A DNA stretch of 64,000 nt from Macrostomum hystrix (GCA_950097015.1 CATNEN010000034.1:6466501-6530500), one strand, 5' to 3'; numbered from the stretch's first letter, positions 21,019 through 35,300 are shown. Notes: a model not told the origin generated them from the sequence alone. Numbers and translations: made by a program.

Positions 21019-21829
21019 TACGAGAGTATTCTCACTTTCGATTCAAAACTTAAAAACTCTCGTCGGTCACGCCTGCCTTGCCATTTCGCGTACACACTAC
21101 TGTAAGTAGGCACGTTAAATTTTACACTATTTGTTACCTTTTTCGTCCAAACGGACAGTCAAATTTACCTGTGCCAAAGTCTATTAAAGAATGAAAAAAT
21201 GAACAACAACTCGCAAAGCCCATCTCAAAATTGACAACTAAAAAGTGAACCGTCCATATCAATAGGTTGGTGCTAGAAGAATAAGAAGATTAGCAGCAAA
21301 ATAATTCAATAAAGCAATGGTCTGCTGGACGTTATATTAATTATTATTTTCTAATTCAAAGGTGCGGTCATTTTGGTTGTTGCTAGTGGCTAGATAAAAC
21401 TTTTGTTATTGGACACACTGTACTTAGATAAAGGCACAATATAGTCACAATAGGGCGTCTAATGTGGCCAAATATTTGCTAAACTATGCTTCGAAACTAC
21501 TTGCAGTAGGGAGAGAATTCTAAGAAACTCGAATAAGCACCACAACGAACTGCGGAGTATTGATTTGTTTGAAACAAAAATCTACTAGAGTGGACTGGAC
21601 AGCAACGCGCAGTAAATAAGAGCGATTGAATCACTCGATAAAAACTGGACCAAATAAAACTAAAGTGCCAAGAAAAAGGCTTCAAAATCGTTACCAAAAA
21701 GTAAAAAAGGATATATTTTTACAACACATTGGGTTCAATTATGTGAAAATGGGCATGGCCATATATCAGGCATCTCTTTTGGATAGATCCATAGGATATG
21801 TATGCTATGTACCAAGTAAATGAGCTAAT
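21019..21829. other. Unique AT-rich sequence
   Basis: No exon, RNA gene or transposon end recognised. Two 65-aa open frames carry no known motif. Confidence 0.3.
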
Positions 21830-22242
21830 CCTAATTGGGACTCAGTTAATCCCAATCGGGACTCGGTTAATCCTAATCGGGACCCAGTTAATCCTAATCG
21901 GGACTAGGCTAATCCTAATCGGGACTCGGTTAATCCTAATCGGGACTCGGTTAATCCTAATCGGGACCCGGTTAATCCTAATCGGGACTAGGCTAATCCT
22001 AATCGGGACTCGGTTAATCCTAATCGGGACTAGGCTAATCCTAATCGGGACTTGGTTAATCCTAATCGGGACTTGGCTAATCCTAATCGGGACGTGGCTA
22101 ATCCTAATCGGGACTAGGCTAATCCTAATCGGGACTCGGTTAATCCTAATCAGGACTTGGCTAATCCTAATCGGGACTTGGCTAATCCTAATCGGGACTT
22201 GGCTAATCCTAATCGGGACTTGGCTAATCCTAATCGGGACCC
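21830..22242. repeat. 21-bp minisatellite
   Basis: About 20 copies of TTAATCCTAATCGGGACTCG plus G, with GGCTAATCC variants. The unit is a multiple of three, so it stays open on both strands (171 and 142 aa); these are not genes. Confidence 0.95.
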
Positions 22243-22640
22243 CAATAGTCAATGTCATAGTTATTATCATAATTACTTCTGCACCTCTTGTTCAAAGTGT
22301 TGAAAAAGTTTAACTAAAGTAGAAAATTTGCCCACAAATAACTGTCGAAAATTAAGAAAAAACTAAGAAAGAAAATATGGCAAAAATGACGAAAAGAACT
22401 GTTTAAAAACACAAACACAAAAAGCGAAACACAGAATTAACAGCCCTAAACAAATTAAAACTCTGGATAAAAGGATTTTACTGACTGATAATGTGCATTA
22501 AAGAGCTTATTAATACATTACAGGACACTATAGTGTGTGTCAGTGTTGAGTGAATCAAGTTTCACGGGAATGATTAGAAGATTGCTCAGTTTAAATTCTA
22601 AATGTTTATGTAAAATTCTGTTAATTATTTGCGTGAGTGT
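22243..22640. other. Unique AT-rich spacer
   Basis: Non-repetitive spacer between two arrays; nothing recognised. Confidence 0.3.
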
Positions 22641-23165
22641 GCCAGTTAGTGTCAGTCACTATCCTCAGTATATTCAGTGTGTGTCAGTCACTATCCTCAG
22701 GACATTCAGTGTGTCTCAGTCACTATCCTCAGGACCTTCAGTGTGTGTCAGTCACTATCCTCAGTACATTCAGTGTGTGTCTCAGTCACTATCCTCAGGA
22801 CCTTCAGTGTGTGTCTGGCACTATCCTCAGGACCTTCAGTGTGTGTCTCAGTCACTATCCTCAGTATATTCAGTGTGTGTCAGTCACTATCCTCAGGACA
22901 TTCAGTGTGTGTCTCAGTCACTATCCTCAGTATATTCAGTGTGTGTCAGTCACTATCCTCAGGACATTCAGTGTGTGTCTGGCACTATCCTCAGGACCTT
23001 CAGTGTGTGTCTCAGTCACTATCCTCAGTATATTCAGTGTGTGTCAGTCACTATCCTCAGGACATTCAGTGTGTGTCATCACTATCCTCGGGACCTTCAG
23101 TGTGTCATCACTATCCTCAGGACATTCAGTGTGTGTCATCACTATCCTCAGGACCTTCAGTGTGT
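22641..23165. repeat. About 32-34-bp minisatellite
   Basis: About 16 copies of CAGTCACTATCCTCAGGAC (or TCAGTATA) plus CTTCAGTGTGTGT. Units alternate between CTCAGTCACT and TGGCACT starts, which produces shifting frames of 169-223 aa that are not genes. Confidence 0.92.
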
Positions 23166-23680
23166 CTATGGATACAAAATAAATAGAATAAAAGGATGGT
23201 ACCAGTAGGCAGCGATTCCATAAATAATGGCAATAAAAGTAATACAAAAAGCTAGTGTTCCACGGTTCAGTACTGGGTAAAAATCTAGCGCAGTTAAGTA
23301 CACGGCTAAAAATTAAAGAAACTTATTTGGTTTCAGTTTTTTACTGTACATAAGACACACTTGGTTTGAAAAATAAGAACGAAAAAAACGCACACAAAAA
23401 GTCAATAATAATAGTCAGAAACTGTCTCAGTAAGTTAGGGAAAAATACAGTAAACGCAAGCTTATTTGACTGCTAACAAAATGGCAGACCTAAAAACTCA
23501 AATCACGCAAGATTTTACAAGACAAAGACTAATATATATATATATGCGGTGATGGGAATATAGTTTGTTTTCCTACCCCAAGATTAGAAACACTTTTAAC
23601 CTGAAAACAGGGACACATCCAGTCTTCTTAGCATTAAAAGAAACACCTTCTATGAAGCGAAAAAACTCTACTTAAAAAAT
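23166..23680. other. Unique AT-rich spacer
   Basis: AT-rich sequence with a short (AT)n run near 23531-23545. Nothing else recognised. Confidence 0.3.
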
Positions 23681-25380
23681 GATATCCTTTTTTCTAAAAG
23701 TAGAGGGAATTCTATATCTGAAAATAGGGAAAACATAAAAAATAGAGGCAAATATTTCTTCTGATAATTAGGCAAATCCTATCTATGAAAGTAGGAAATC
23801 TTTATTCTAAAAATAGAGGGGAATCTTTCCTGTGATAAATAGGCAAATCCTATCTCTGAGTGGGTTATCCTTATTCTAAAAATAGGGGGGAATCTTTCCT
23901 GTGATAATTAAGCGAATCCTATCTCTGAGAGTGGGTTATCCTTATTCTAAAAATAGAGGGGAATCTTTCCTGTGATAAATAGGCAAATCCTATCTCTAAG
24001 AGTGGGTTATCCTTATTCTAAAAATAGAGAGGAATCTTTCCTGTGATAATTAGGCAAATCCTATCTCTAAGAGTGGGTTATCCTTATTCTAAAAATAGAG
24101 GGGAATCTTTCCTGTGATAAATAGGCAAATCCTATCTCTGAGTGGGTTATCCTTATTCTAAAAATAGGGGGGAATCTTTCCTGTGATAATTAGGCAAATC
24201 CTATCTCTGAGTGGGTTATCCTTATTCTAAAAATAGGGGGGAATCTTTCCTGTGATAATTAAGCGAATCCTATCTCTGAGAGTGGGTTATCCTTATTCTA
24301 AAAATAGAGGGGAATCTTTCCTGTGATAAATAGGCAAATCCTATCTCTAAGAGTGGGTTATCCTTATTCTAAAAATAGAGAGGAATCTTTCCTGTGATAA
24401 TTAGGCAAATCCTATCTCTAAGAGTGGGTTATCCTTATTCTAAAAATAGAGGGGAATCTTTCCTGTGATAATTAGGCAAATCCTATCTCTAAGAGTGGGT
24501 TATCCTTATTCTAAAAATAGAGAGGAATCTTTCCTGTGATAAATAGGCAAATCCTATCTCTAAGAGTGGGTTATCCTTATTCTAAAAATAGAGGGGAATC
24601 TTTCCTGTGATAAATAGGCAAATCCTATCTCTGAGTGGGTTATCCTTATTCTAAAAATAGAGGGGAATCTTTCCTGTGATAATTAAGCGAATCCTATCTC
24701 TGAGAGTGGGTTATCCTTATTCTAAAAATAGAGGGGAATCTTTCCTGTGATAATTAAGCGAATCCTATCTCTGAGAGTGGGTTATCCTTATTCTAAAAAT
24801 AGAGGGGAATCTTTCCTGTGATAATTAAGCGAATCCTATCTCTAAGAGTGGGTTATCCTTATTCTAAAAATAGAGAGGAATCTTTCCTGTGATAATTAGG
24901 CAAATCCTATCTCTAAGAGTGGGTTATCCTTATTCTAAAAATAGAGGGGAATCTTTCCTGTGATAAATAGGCAAATCCTATCTCTGAGTGGGTTATCCTT
25001 ATTCTAAAAATAGAGGGGAATCTTTCCTGTGATAATTAAGCGAATCCTATCTCTGAGAGTGGGTTATCCTTATTCTAAAAATAGAGGGGAATCTTTCCTG
25101 TGATAATTAAGCGAATCCTATCTCTGAGAGTGGGTTATCCTTATTCTAAAAATAGAGGGGAATCTTTCCTGTGATAATTAAGCGAATCCTATCTCTAAGA
25201 GTGGGTTATCCTTATTCTAAAAATAGAGAGGAATCTTTCCTGTGATAATTAGGCAAATCCTATCTCTAAGAGTGGGTTATCCTTATTCTAAAAATAGAGG
25301 GGAATCTTTCCTGTGATAAATAGGCAAATCCTATCTCTGAGTGGGTTATCCTTATTCTAAAAATAGAGGGGAATCTTTCT
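23681..25380. repeat. 67/71-bp satellite-like array
   Basis: About 24 copies of a 71-bp unit (67 bp in a variant lacking AAGA), including GGTTATCCTTATTCTAAAAA, TAGAGGGGAATCTTTCCTGT and AATCCTATCTCT. Variant types (AATTAGGC, AATTAAGC, AAATAGGC) recur in the same order, so it has expanded in multi-unit blocks. The first 100 bp hold diverged edge copies. It is the longest array in the window. Confidence 0.95.
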
Positions 25381-26307
25381 TTTAAAAAGGCACGTTCGTT
25401 TTTCGAGAAGAGGATGATCCTGAGTAAGAGTAAAGAAGAACTTTATGCTTCGAACATGGGAAAATTAGATTGAGTACTTTGAAAAATGAAAAAATCCGAT
25501 AAAATTTAGAATCCGAATCAAAATAAAAAGCTAGCATAAGAAAACGAAGGCGGGTTAATGGCAACAGATGCTCGATCTGTAAATTACCATTTAAGAACCG
25601 GACGACATCTATGAAGAACAATAAGCGCAAAGTCATGTGAAAAAATTCACGAGTTTTCACAGCTTTCTTTTCAAAATCGCACTGACGTGTTTGTATCGGG
25701 ATCAATAGCTGAATAATTAAAGTGCACGCAAGGCATTGAAAGTGAAATCTGTATATAAATGTTTGATAAATAAATTTTATTGCAATAAATGCCAGGCACA
25801 GGTCCTAAATATTTTTAAACTGAAAATTCTTTTGTTATTCGAGACAAACTATACAATAATTCATAATATATGATCCAGGACAGCTGTTATAAAACAAAGA
25901 CGCCACAAACACGCACGCGCCTAACCAACTACTGGCAGTAAAGTAGTAAGTTGGCAAGGCAGATTTTCTGTCGCAAAGTAGAAATGAAATTTGCATTTAC
26001 AATATTATCTGGTAAAATGTACGAGCGGTTACATTCGCAATACCTTCGTTTTAAACTTTGCCAGCAACTGGTAAGTAAAAATTCTGAAACAAAACAAAAT
26101 AATAAATTACCTGTCAATCGTCAGTATAAGCATTTACTCTTACTAAGCAGCACTTTGGTGGAAATTCGCCGAAATCTAAAAAAGAAGAAAGTCAGCTGTA
26201 AAAACAAAGGAAAACTGTTAAAGAAAAAACTGCTTTTAATAAAAACTTAAACTTAATGGACTAAAGTGACTGAGTAAAGAAGTAACGAATTTCTCAAGAT
26301 CAGCTTA
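25381..26307. other. 3' flank and probable 3' UTR of the PTDSS2-like gene
   Basis: AT-rich sequence downstream of the PTDSS2 stop on the minus strand. TTTATT at 25776-25781 is AATAAA on the minus strand and may be its poly(A) signal, giving a 3' UTR of about 530 nt. Two open frames of about 100 aa (25382-25705 minus; 25951-26250 plus) are AT-rich and lack recognisable domains. Confidence 0.35.
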
Positions 26308-29300
26308 TCAGGTAAACTTTGCTTTCGGGGCAGCTGTGTGCTTTGCCACCGCTAAAGAATAGAAAAATCGTTTCAAGAAGAAATTCCACGCGGTCCACAG
26401 GGACAGCAGGAGGAAGCCGACGCTCCAGATAATGATCACGTGACGCGGCAACGGCTTAGTAACGGTAGCGCGGTCGAATTTAACCGATATCAGAATCTCC
26501 GTGATGATGATCGCGGAGATCACCCACGACTGCCGGCCGAACTTGTTCGACTTCCTGCGCGGGCGGAAGATGGGGTGGGGTGAGCTCAGACAGACAGACA
26601 GACGGGCAGAAAGGCAGACAGACAGACACAGACAGACAAACACCAGCACAGATACAGACAGACAGCACGCTCGCACCGGCGGGACACAACGCCTGTGAGG
26701 TATGAGTCAGACCAGGCTAAGGTCTGCGATGCCTCACACCCACAGTCGCTTTTTGAGCAGGCTTGGCAGGAAGCAGCCCTGTGCCTTCGGGTACAGGAAT
26801 CCCTCCACGCTGTCCCGTCAGCTGACTCATGGGTACACGTCCCGCGAGTGTTCAAGGCTGACCCTAGGGCAGCCGGACAGAATGGGCAACAGCGCTGGAT
26901 GACCCATCCAGGGCCTCTGGCCAAACTGGGTACCTCTAGCCCTGGCTGGAGGGAAAGGTGTCACCCTTTGACCTTAACAGGGTATGCGGCCAGTCCGCAG
27001 CGTTCGTGTACCTGTGCGTGATCAGGTACCTCTGGCTACGGCTCTGAGGGAAAGGTGTCACCCTTTAACCTTAACAGGGTACGCAGATTAACTGCGGGTC
27101 TGGCGCTGCTTTCTGCCGCCTTCTAAGGCCCAAGGTCTCGCCGTGCCGAAGGGCGCTTGGCCGGGGAGTAGTCCGGTCTTTAGCGGCTTCTTTTGTTCTT
27201 TTCTCTATTCTTGTGAGTCACCGCTCACCCTCCTCCCGCTTTCAGCAATGGCTTCTTCTGCATACTCTTACAAACCAAATGAAACCGGGAACCACCCGGT
27301 TGCTCCGGCCGCTACCAACAGCGCCAACGTCGCCCCATCGTGGGCTACCGGACCCGCTGCCGCCCTGTCTGCATGACGGGAGATCTGTCCCCGGACCTCT
27401 AGGCATCCGGTCCAAGGAAGCCCGTCACGGCCGTAACCAACGCCGCAACGAGCGGCGTCGGCGGCAGCGTGAAAGGGAGGCCGCGGTTCGGCAATCCGCG
27501 GAGGTGGTGCCTCAAGTGGGCGAAGGTGCGGTTGGGCCGAAAGGAGCCACTGCCACCTCAGCCCCCGGGAAACCGCCTCCGCTGGGTCACCACCCGCCGA
27601 GCCCATCAGCAACATTAACACCGGCAACGTGGCTGGGCCATCTGGAGCCGCCACACATGCAACGATGGCGAGCGAGGCCCCGGCCAGCCAACCATCTACC
27701 AAGGCCAAGGAGTCCTACGCCTCCAAGGCCAGTGCCATGCTCCAACCCGCGGTCATCGTTTTTGGGGAAGAGCAAGGCCTCACGGCCGAGCAGCTCAACA
27801 GTGCCTGGCGCATCATCGACGCTGCGCTCATTGACCAGCTCCTGGCAGACCGCCCGGTGAGCATGGTCAAATCGGCCATAACGGACGGCTGCATTTTCAT
27901 CTGGTGCAACTCGGAGGAAAGCAGCCGAGCTCTACGCGAGCTTCTGCCACAGCTAAAGTGGCCTAAGAAGCTCGGCAAGCTCACCTTCGCCAGCGAAGGC
28001 CAACGCCTAAAGACCGAGCGCTTCCGCGTTTGGATCCCGAATGGCAGTGCCATCAAATCTGGGGATCAGCTTAGGCAGATTCTGCTGAAGCTGCACCCCG
28101 ACCTTGAGGCCAACGGGCTCCTTCACCATGCCTCCTCCCGCAAGGAGACGGGGTTCACGGTGATCCTGGGGCTCTCGGATGCGTGGACCAAGCGCTTGCC
28201 GCCAAAGTCCATCATTCACCTTGTTCTAACTCAGCTGACCATCCTCCGCTGCGAGGAGCGGAAAGCTGGTGAAGCCAAAAAAGCCAAAACTCCTGAGTCC
28301 GGATCCGGGGCGCAAGCTCCTCCGGCGAAGAAGCAGAGGCAAACGGTGGACTCCACGTCTTATCTGACGGCGAACCACGCACTCTCAATCTCACCCAGCG
28401 CTAAAAAATCATCATCCCCTCGAGGGAAGACGCTAACGACCACTGGAACCACCAGGAGGTCCACTGCTATACGGACGGATCTCTTAAAGTCGGCCTTGCC
28501 GGCTTTGGGGTCTGCATCCTGATCAACGGCCGCGTCGTCGCCACGCATGCCCAACATACTGAGAGACTTTCTACGGTCTTCCAGAATGAAATCCTTGCCA
28601 TCAGCTCCTGTGCCGCAGAGCTGAATGCCAGGAATACGAGAGGAGAGACTATCATCATCCACTCTGACAGCCAAGCGGCCTTACAAGCCCTTTGCCGCAC
28701 ATCCACGTGCTCCCGGACAGTCGCTGACTGTGCCCGGCAACTCAACTTCCTGGCCCGTAAGAACACGGTCAGGCTGAGCTGGATCCCAGGGCATGCGGGC
28801 TTCCCAGGGAACGAGCTAGCGGATACCCTTGCCAAGCAAGGTGGCTCTGGCTCTCTCCTGGGCCCTGCTCCCAGGGTCCCGATCCCCATCACGGTCATCA
28901 ATCGCAGGCCTTATTGATGACTAGGCTGAGTCCCCTCCACAGGGACAGATGGGCGGGCACATAGAATTGTCGGCAATCCCTTGCCGCAGTTCCGCGCCTG
29001 TCTCGCAGGCTTAGGAACATTCTTTTGAACCAAAACCGGAAGGATATCCGCGCCCTCGCCATGACCCTCGCCACGGCTACCTCGCTAGGCACTGTTTCCT
29101 CCGGGGCGACCTTGAGAGTGAACTCTGCCCATTCTGTGAGTACGACAACGAAGATGCTGAGCACTTTGTGTGTCACTGCCCTTTCTTTAACAGAGACCAG
29201 CTACGCTACCTCGGGCCCAACCCGTCTATGGACGAGATCTGCCAGCCCGACAGCATTCCACGGCTCGTCCAATTCCTCCGGGCAACAAGACGAGCCACGT

Positions 29301-32300
29301 TCTTACCTACAAAAGACAACGCTGCAGGACGGACCGGCGGCCCACCCTGACCGGCCCCGCGCCCTCGCCTGTCTGCGGGCCAACATGGGTTAGCGGTATG
29401 GGCGATCCTCGCCTCCCCACTGTGTCCATGGACCACCCTGCAGCTAAGTTAAGTTAAGACAGACAGCACAGACACAGACAGACACCCAGCACACACACAG
29501 ACAGACACCCAGCACACACACAGACAGACACCCAGCACAGACAGAGACAGAGAGCACAGACACAGACAGACACCCAGCACAGACACAGACAGACAGCACA
29601 GACACAGACAGACAGCACAGACAGACAGACTCACGGGTCGTCCAGGTACTGGAAGACCTCCCGCATGGAGGTGGCGCCCATGAACAGGAAGAAGACCAGT
29701 CGGCCAAGGCAGAGAAAGTGCGCTGGCGGCACCCACAAGACGTACTTCAAATAGAAGGTGTTGATCTCGGCTAGCAGGAACATGGCTATGACAATGAGCA
29801 TGAGAGCCCAGCGCCTGAATGATCTTGTTGGAGTCCAGTCGAAATCAGTCCATCGGTAGGGGGTGAACTGCAGAACAAAGCGTTTCAGCTTCCCCCTGGA
29901 TTTCGGAAAACAATACCATACTGCTAGTATAATCGATAAAAATGTCTACAACTGCAATCATTTACCTGATAATCACGCTCGTTAGTAAGCGCACAGTAAC
30001 AAAACCTTAACTGAGCTACTTAAACTACTTTGGCTTTATTCATTTGCCTTTATTTAAAATGGAAAAAACATATTCACCGATGAATTATAGTCTCTATGAT
30101 CGCTGCGAAAGTTTTTGGATTTGATTAAATATAAAAATAGAATAAAACACAGTATTCAATCAAACTAACCATAATTAACTCTGTTAGCAAAAAGATAGAT
30201 GTAGTCCATTGTATCGGGACTGTAGTGTACTTTTCCGGGATTTTAGTCCACTCGTTCGGGATTTTAGTGTACTTTTCCGGGATTATAGTCTACTACATTG
30301 GGATTTCATTGCACTTTTCCGGGATTTTAGTCCGCTGTTTAGGGATCTTTGTGTACTTTTCCGGGATTTAAATCCACTGTTTCGGGAGTTTAGTTCGCTG
30401 TTTCTGGATTTTAGTAAGCTGTATCGGAACTTTAGTAAGCTGTTTCGGGATTAAAGTCCACTTTTTCGGGATTTTAGTCCGCTGTTTCGGGATTTTGTCC
30501 ACTATTTCGGCATTTTGTCCACTGTTTCGGGATTTTACTGTAATGTTTTATTTTCAAATCACTTCTGTTTTCAATGAAAATATTCATTTTAGCATTTAAG
30601 CACGTTAGGGAAAAGAAAGTAAAGCGCAAAAAATATAAAATACGGGTTTAAATAAGTACTCCAGATGATTGGCTGGCGGAATTTAGACTCACTTGTAGCT
30701 CGGTATGTTCCACATTGAGGTCCAATAGTAGGGCTTTAGCGACAAATAGTTGCAGGTCTTCATGCCCATAACGATGCCGAGACCGTTGCACAGCAGAAAG
30801 TCCATGATCCACTATGGTTGCACATTTATTTTAGGAAGCGAATCAGTAAAACATTGATATTTACAAATTGAGATTTTGTTGGCAACTTGCCAAAAAAACA
30901 ATAGACTACTTGCCAAAGAGGTCTAAAGGTATTTTTAATCAATAGGCAAATTTAAATTCTACACCTTCAAACTGACAATGTCCGACATCTTATGACCGAC
31001 AATATCCTATATATCTTAATAGACAATATCCGACATCATATGATCGATAATATCCGAACATCTACTGACTGACAATATCCGACATGTACTTTAAAAAACA
31101 CGAAAATCGTTAGGCGCAAACTCACATGATCCCACCAGCACTCGGAGAAGTTTGGCAGTTGGTGCTCAAGGGTGTACTCAAGGATTTCGAACATGAAGCT
31201 CAGAACACAACAAAGCCAGTAATCGCGCAGGATGAGGGTTTTCAGCCACCAGCCAAAGAAGTGCACAGTGACAAAGCCGTCCATCTTGTCCCAGATATTG
31301 TGAAACGGATCGCTAGAATTTGCCGGATCGTAGATTAAACAGTTGCCGCCGTAGTCCTTCTCGGGCAGCGGCCGGCCCAGCTCGGGATCGAAATAGCGCA
31401 ACAGTTGCCGAGCGTCGTGCACGTTCTGCATTTGTGCGGTTATGATTGACTTAGGTAAGAGAGTTTGTTACTATGTCTTACCATTCTGACCAATCAGAGA
31501 ACACATGTTTTTTTAACAATGAGCAAAGCTTCTAACCAATAGGAGCTGAGCTACTCTTTTCATTCAAACCAATTAGAGATCTGCAAAGCTTCTAACCAAT
31601 AGGAGCTGAGCTACTCTTATCATTAAAACCAATTAGAGATCAGCAAAGCTTCTAACCAAAAGGAGCTGAGCTACTCTTTTCATTCAATCCAATTAAGGAT
31701 CAGCAAAGCTTCTAGCCAATAGGCGCTGAGCTACTTTTTCATTCGAACCAATTAGAGATTAGCAAAGCTTCTAACCAATAGGAGCTGAGCTACTCTTTTC
31801 ATTCAATCCAATTAAGGATCAGCAAAGCTTCTAGCCAATAGGCGCTGAGCTACTTTTTCATTCGAACCAATTAGAGATCAGCAAAGCTTCTAACCAATAG
31901 GAGCTGAGCTACTCTTTTCATTCAAACCAATTAGAGATGAGCAAAGCCTTTTTTAACTGGACCAATCAGATAGCGTGTCTTAAAAATGATAATTAAACGG
32001 GCTGGGTTGTCCCGTGCTTAAGGTTGAGGACCTGGTAAATGGGTAACGGGGCTACCATGAGGGCTGTTGTAAAAATAGCAACACAAAACAGCCCTCATTG
32101 GCCAATTGAGTTTCGAATTTAAATGCCAGTCAAATATACTTTTAAGCGATCGATATATGCATGATATACTTCAAAGCGATAAATGGAGTATTCTATAAGT
32201 TAGGACGCAATCTAATACGAGATAAAAGAATATTGACAACAATTGACAATAAAAACTAATGAGGAATGAAGGGTGACTTCAGAATGCATGCTATCGTTTT

Positions 32301-35300
32301 ATCGAGGAGGCCTCTTTGTGCCCTTAGAAGGGTCAGGTTTTTTTAGTTCCATAGCCTAAAGGAGAGCCTTTGTTACCGAACACCCTTCAGAGAGTTTCCA
32401 CTGGAGCAAACAGTGCACGCAGGTAAGAAAGGAATTGCCAGCGACATAAAGGAAGGAAAGGGAAGTAAGCGAAGGCTGAGAGGGGAAAAAGAATGAGAAA
32501 AGGGGATACGGCAGGGTCTAGCTAGGTCTAGGCAGGGCAGGCAGACACAGGTCAGGCTTTTCGCAAGCCCTGCTCCTCAATATCCTATCTTAGGCAGCTT
32601 TTTTCCTGTCTGGGCAGCAGCAGCAGCATTTCCACTAATCCTGCTGAGCGACTGCCAAGATTGATAAGAATAATTGAAGGAAGCTGCACCGAACGAGGCG
32701 GTGCGGATATGAAAAAGAAAAGATAATTTCGCTTTAAGAGGCCATGCGATTTCGTAAGAGAAATCAAATCATCAATGCTTACGTGCTTAAGTGCAATAAA
32801 AGAACTAGGAAAACAAATAGTTTTAATCAAAGAAACTGGTTAAATCTACGGGTCAGGAAATTTAAAAGTAAATTGCGATTTCTTAAAAAATAATAATTTC
32901 TAAGGAAACTGGCACTTATAAACATGTCATTTCGAAGAAACCAGTTGAAACAAGGCATCGCTAAATTCTGAGAAATATGAACCCTCAAAAAGCAGAAGAA
33001 ACTTGTTCTGAATCAACACTAGTTCTCAGATGGTGTTCAAAGGAACTAGAAATTGAAAAAAAAATATTTTGAAGAAACTGCAGGATGTTTCTAAGAAATT
33101 TGATCGGTAAAACTATACAGCGAAGAATGACCTTAAAATTTTTGCGCAATAAATAGCTGTGTAGATGCTGCATTCATTCAGACCGAGAATATCATAAACT
33201 AACTGGCACAAAGATAGCTACATTTTACGACAAGGGTACAATTCAATTCTAAATTGTGTCTGCTAAGCAACACAATGCTTCTTTGCCTTTAAGACTAAAT
33301 CAAATCCTTGTACCGTTGAACAACGACTGAAGCAATAGAAGTAGGTTAAAAACGTAAAGTAAGAACTAGTAGTCCATGATAAATGGAAGCCTAAAAGTCT
33401 TAGTCCATTAGAAATTAAGGTCTATGAGTTTTTTTCTTAGCTAAGAGACATAAGATTAATTAAGGTCTAGACCCAGAAGTCCATGAAAGTTAAAAGTCTA
33501 GAACTAGAAGTCCATAGGAAATGAAAGCCGAAAACTAGAAGTCTGTGGGTAATGAAAGTCTAGAACTAGAACTCCATGAGAAATTAAAGTATAGAAATAG
33601 AAGTCCATGAGAAACTAAGGTCTAGAAGTCCATGAGAAATGAAACTCCAGAAAAAAGCAGCGCGGCAATTACCTGAAACAGGATGAAGATTAGGCCAAGC
33701 TCGTAGGCCACACTGAGGCAGAGGACGAAACGCCAGAAGGCCGGGTGCGGCCTTACAAACGGCCCATCTGGGGTATAAATCACTCCGTATAGCAGGAACA
33801 CCAGTACAACTGCCAGCACGCCGCGCTTTGTATTGTACTCGGTATTGTCACTGGGCACCTCGAAAGCTGTGACGTAGATCAGGGTGGCACAGAGCAACAC
33901 CAGACAGGTGATGGTGTGGGCCCGCCTGCGACAGAATGCCACAAAAACTAATGGATTATTGATTTTAACTGATAACAACTGCCCCTATTCGGGTCACATG
34001 TACAGCCGACAGCACAACCGCAGCTTTTATGCGGGATATCTGAAGGCTGTGTACGGCCTTTCAGTCCATGGACTGGGAGGACGCCACACCCATCCTTAAT
34101 TACCCCCAGCTAATTCTGGAACCCATTTAATAGATGGGTTAACTGAAGCAATGCAGAGTTAAGTGTCTCGCTAAATGATACCATTTGTTCCAGTGGAGAC
34201 GGGAATCGAAACTTCGACCTTCGTGAGTCCGACGCTCTAAACACTTTTATTGTTACGAGGGGCGTACTGAAAGTTTTGAGATACGTCTGACTTATAAGTT
34301 GCAGCTGCACGCCTTTTAATGTACATACTCTACCACCTTAAAAATGAATGAGAATAAATTTTCAGCCTTTGCGCTCTTGTCAATTTTTCACAATCACTCT
34401 TCAAAGTCAATACCCCCTACCAAGTTGTACTCGCTCCAATGGAGTTGACAAACCGCGACTTTCGTGCCATGATTGTTTACGACCAGCGTAAAGGTCTCAC
34501 GCAAGAGCAATGCGTTGAAAGTTTACGTGCTGCCTTTGGAGACCAAGCTCCTTCACGTGCCACCGTTTTTCGGTGGTACAGTGAATGCAAGTGGGGCCGG
34601 AGCAGCCTTGATGACGAGCCTCGGTCGGGACGTCCAGCTTCCGCTGTCACGGACGAAAACATCGCTGCCGTCCGGAGAATGATCGACGAAGACCGGCGAG
34701 TGACCTGTGCCGAGATCAGGGAGGCTCTTGGCATTGGATTGGCAGCGGTTACGACCATCCTACACGACAAGCTGGGAGCCTCCAAGCGATGTGCCCGATG
34801 GGTGCCCCACAACCTGACGGAGGACCAGAAAGCGGAGAGGGTGCGTTGGTGCAAATTCATGCTTGAAAAATTCGACTCTGGCACCTCGAAGCGATGCTGG
34901 GAGATTGTCACAGGTGATGAGACCTGGGTCTACCAGTACGACCCGGAAACTAAGCAGCAGTCGGCAATTTGGCTCCTTCCGGATGGTGCCACTCCAACGA
35001 AGGTCAAGCGGGCCCGCAGCGTCGGGAAGCAGATGGTGGCGACTTTCTTCAGCCAGGCTGGCCACCTGGCGACTGTAGCGCTCCAAGACAGGCGTACAGT
35101 CAATGCCGACTGGTACATCAACCAGTGCCTGCCGCTGGTGTTTGATGCGTGGCGCAGACGCCGGCCGCGCACCGGACTTCGTGGCCTGCTGCTGCACCAC
35201 GACAATGCCAGTGCGCACACGGCTGCTGCAACATTGGCATTTCTGACTGAGAATGGAGTCCAGCTGGTGACGCATCCTGCATATTCGCTGGACCTGGCAC

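Larger units (their letters stand above)
26690..29457 (+). mobile_element. Non-LTR retrotransposon with internal RT deletion
   Basis: About 2.8 kb, opposite to the host gene PTDSS2, inserted in a CAGACA repeat. The 5' part has two tandem copies of a 5'-UTR-like segment (GGTACCTCTGGCTACGGCTC / GGTACCTCTAGCCCTGGCTG followed by GGAAAGGTGTCACCCTTT). Then come ORF1, an RNase H domain and a C-terminal zinc motif. The 3' end is a (TAAGT)n tail at 29442-29457. Endonuclease and reverse transcriptase, normally about 3 kb between ORF1 and RNase H, are absent. RNase H plus the terminal CCHC motif places it near the I/Ingi/Loa-type LINE clades. Confidence 0.8.

Noticed and set aside
25382-26250. 107-aa minus and 99-aa plus open frames
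   Set aside because: AT-rich, no homology recognised, inside the probable PTDSS2 3' region.
27213-27860. 215-aa Arg/Pro-rich frame
   Set aside because: Shadow frame of the LINE ORF1 region; the DUF4780-like frame is the supported one.
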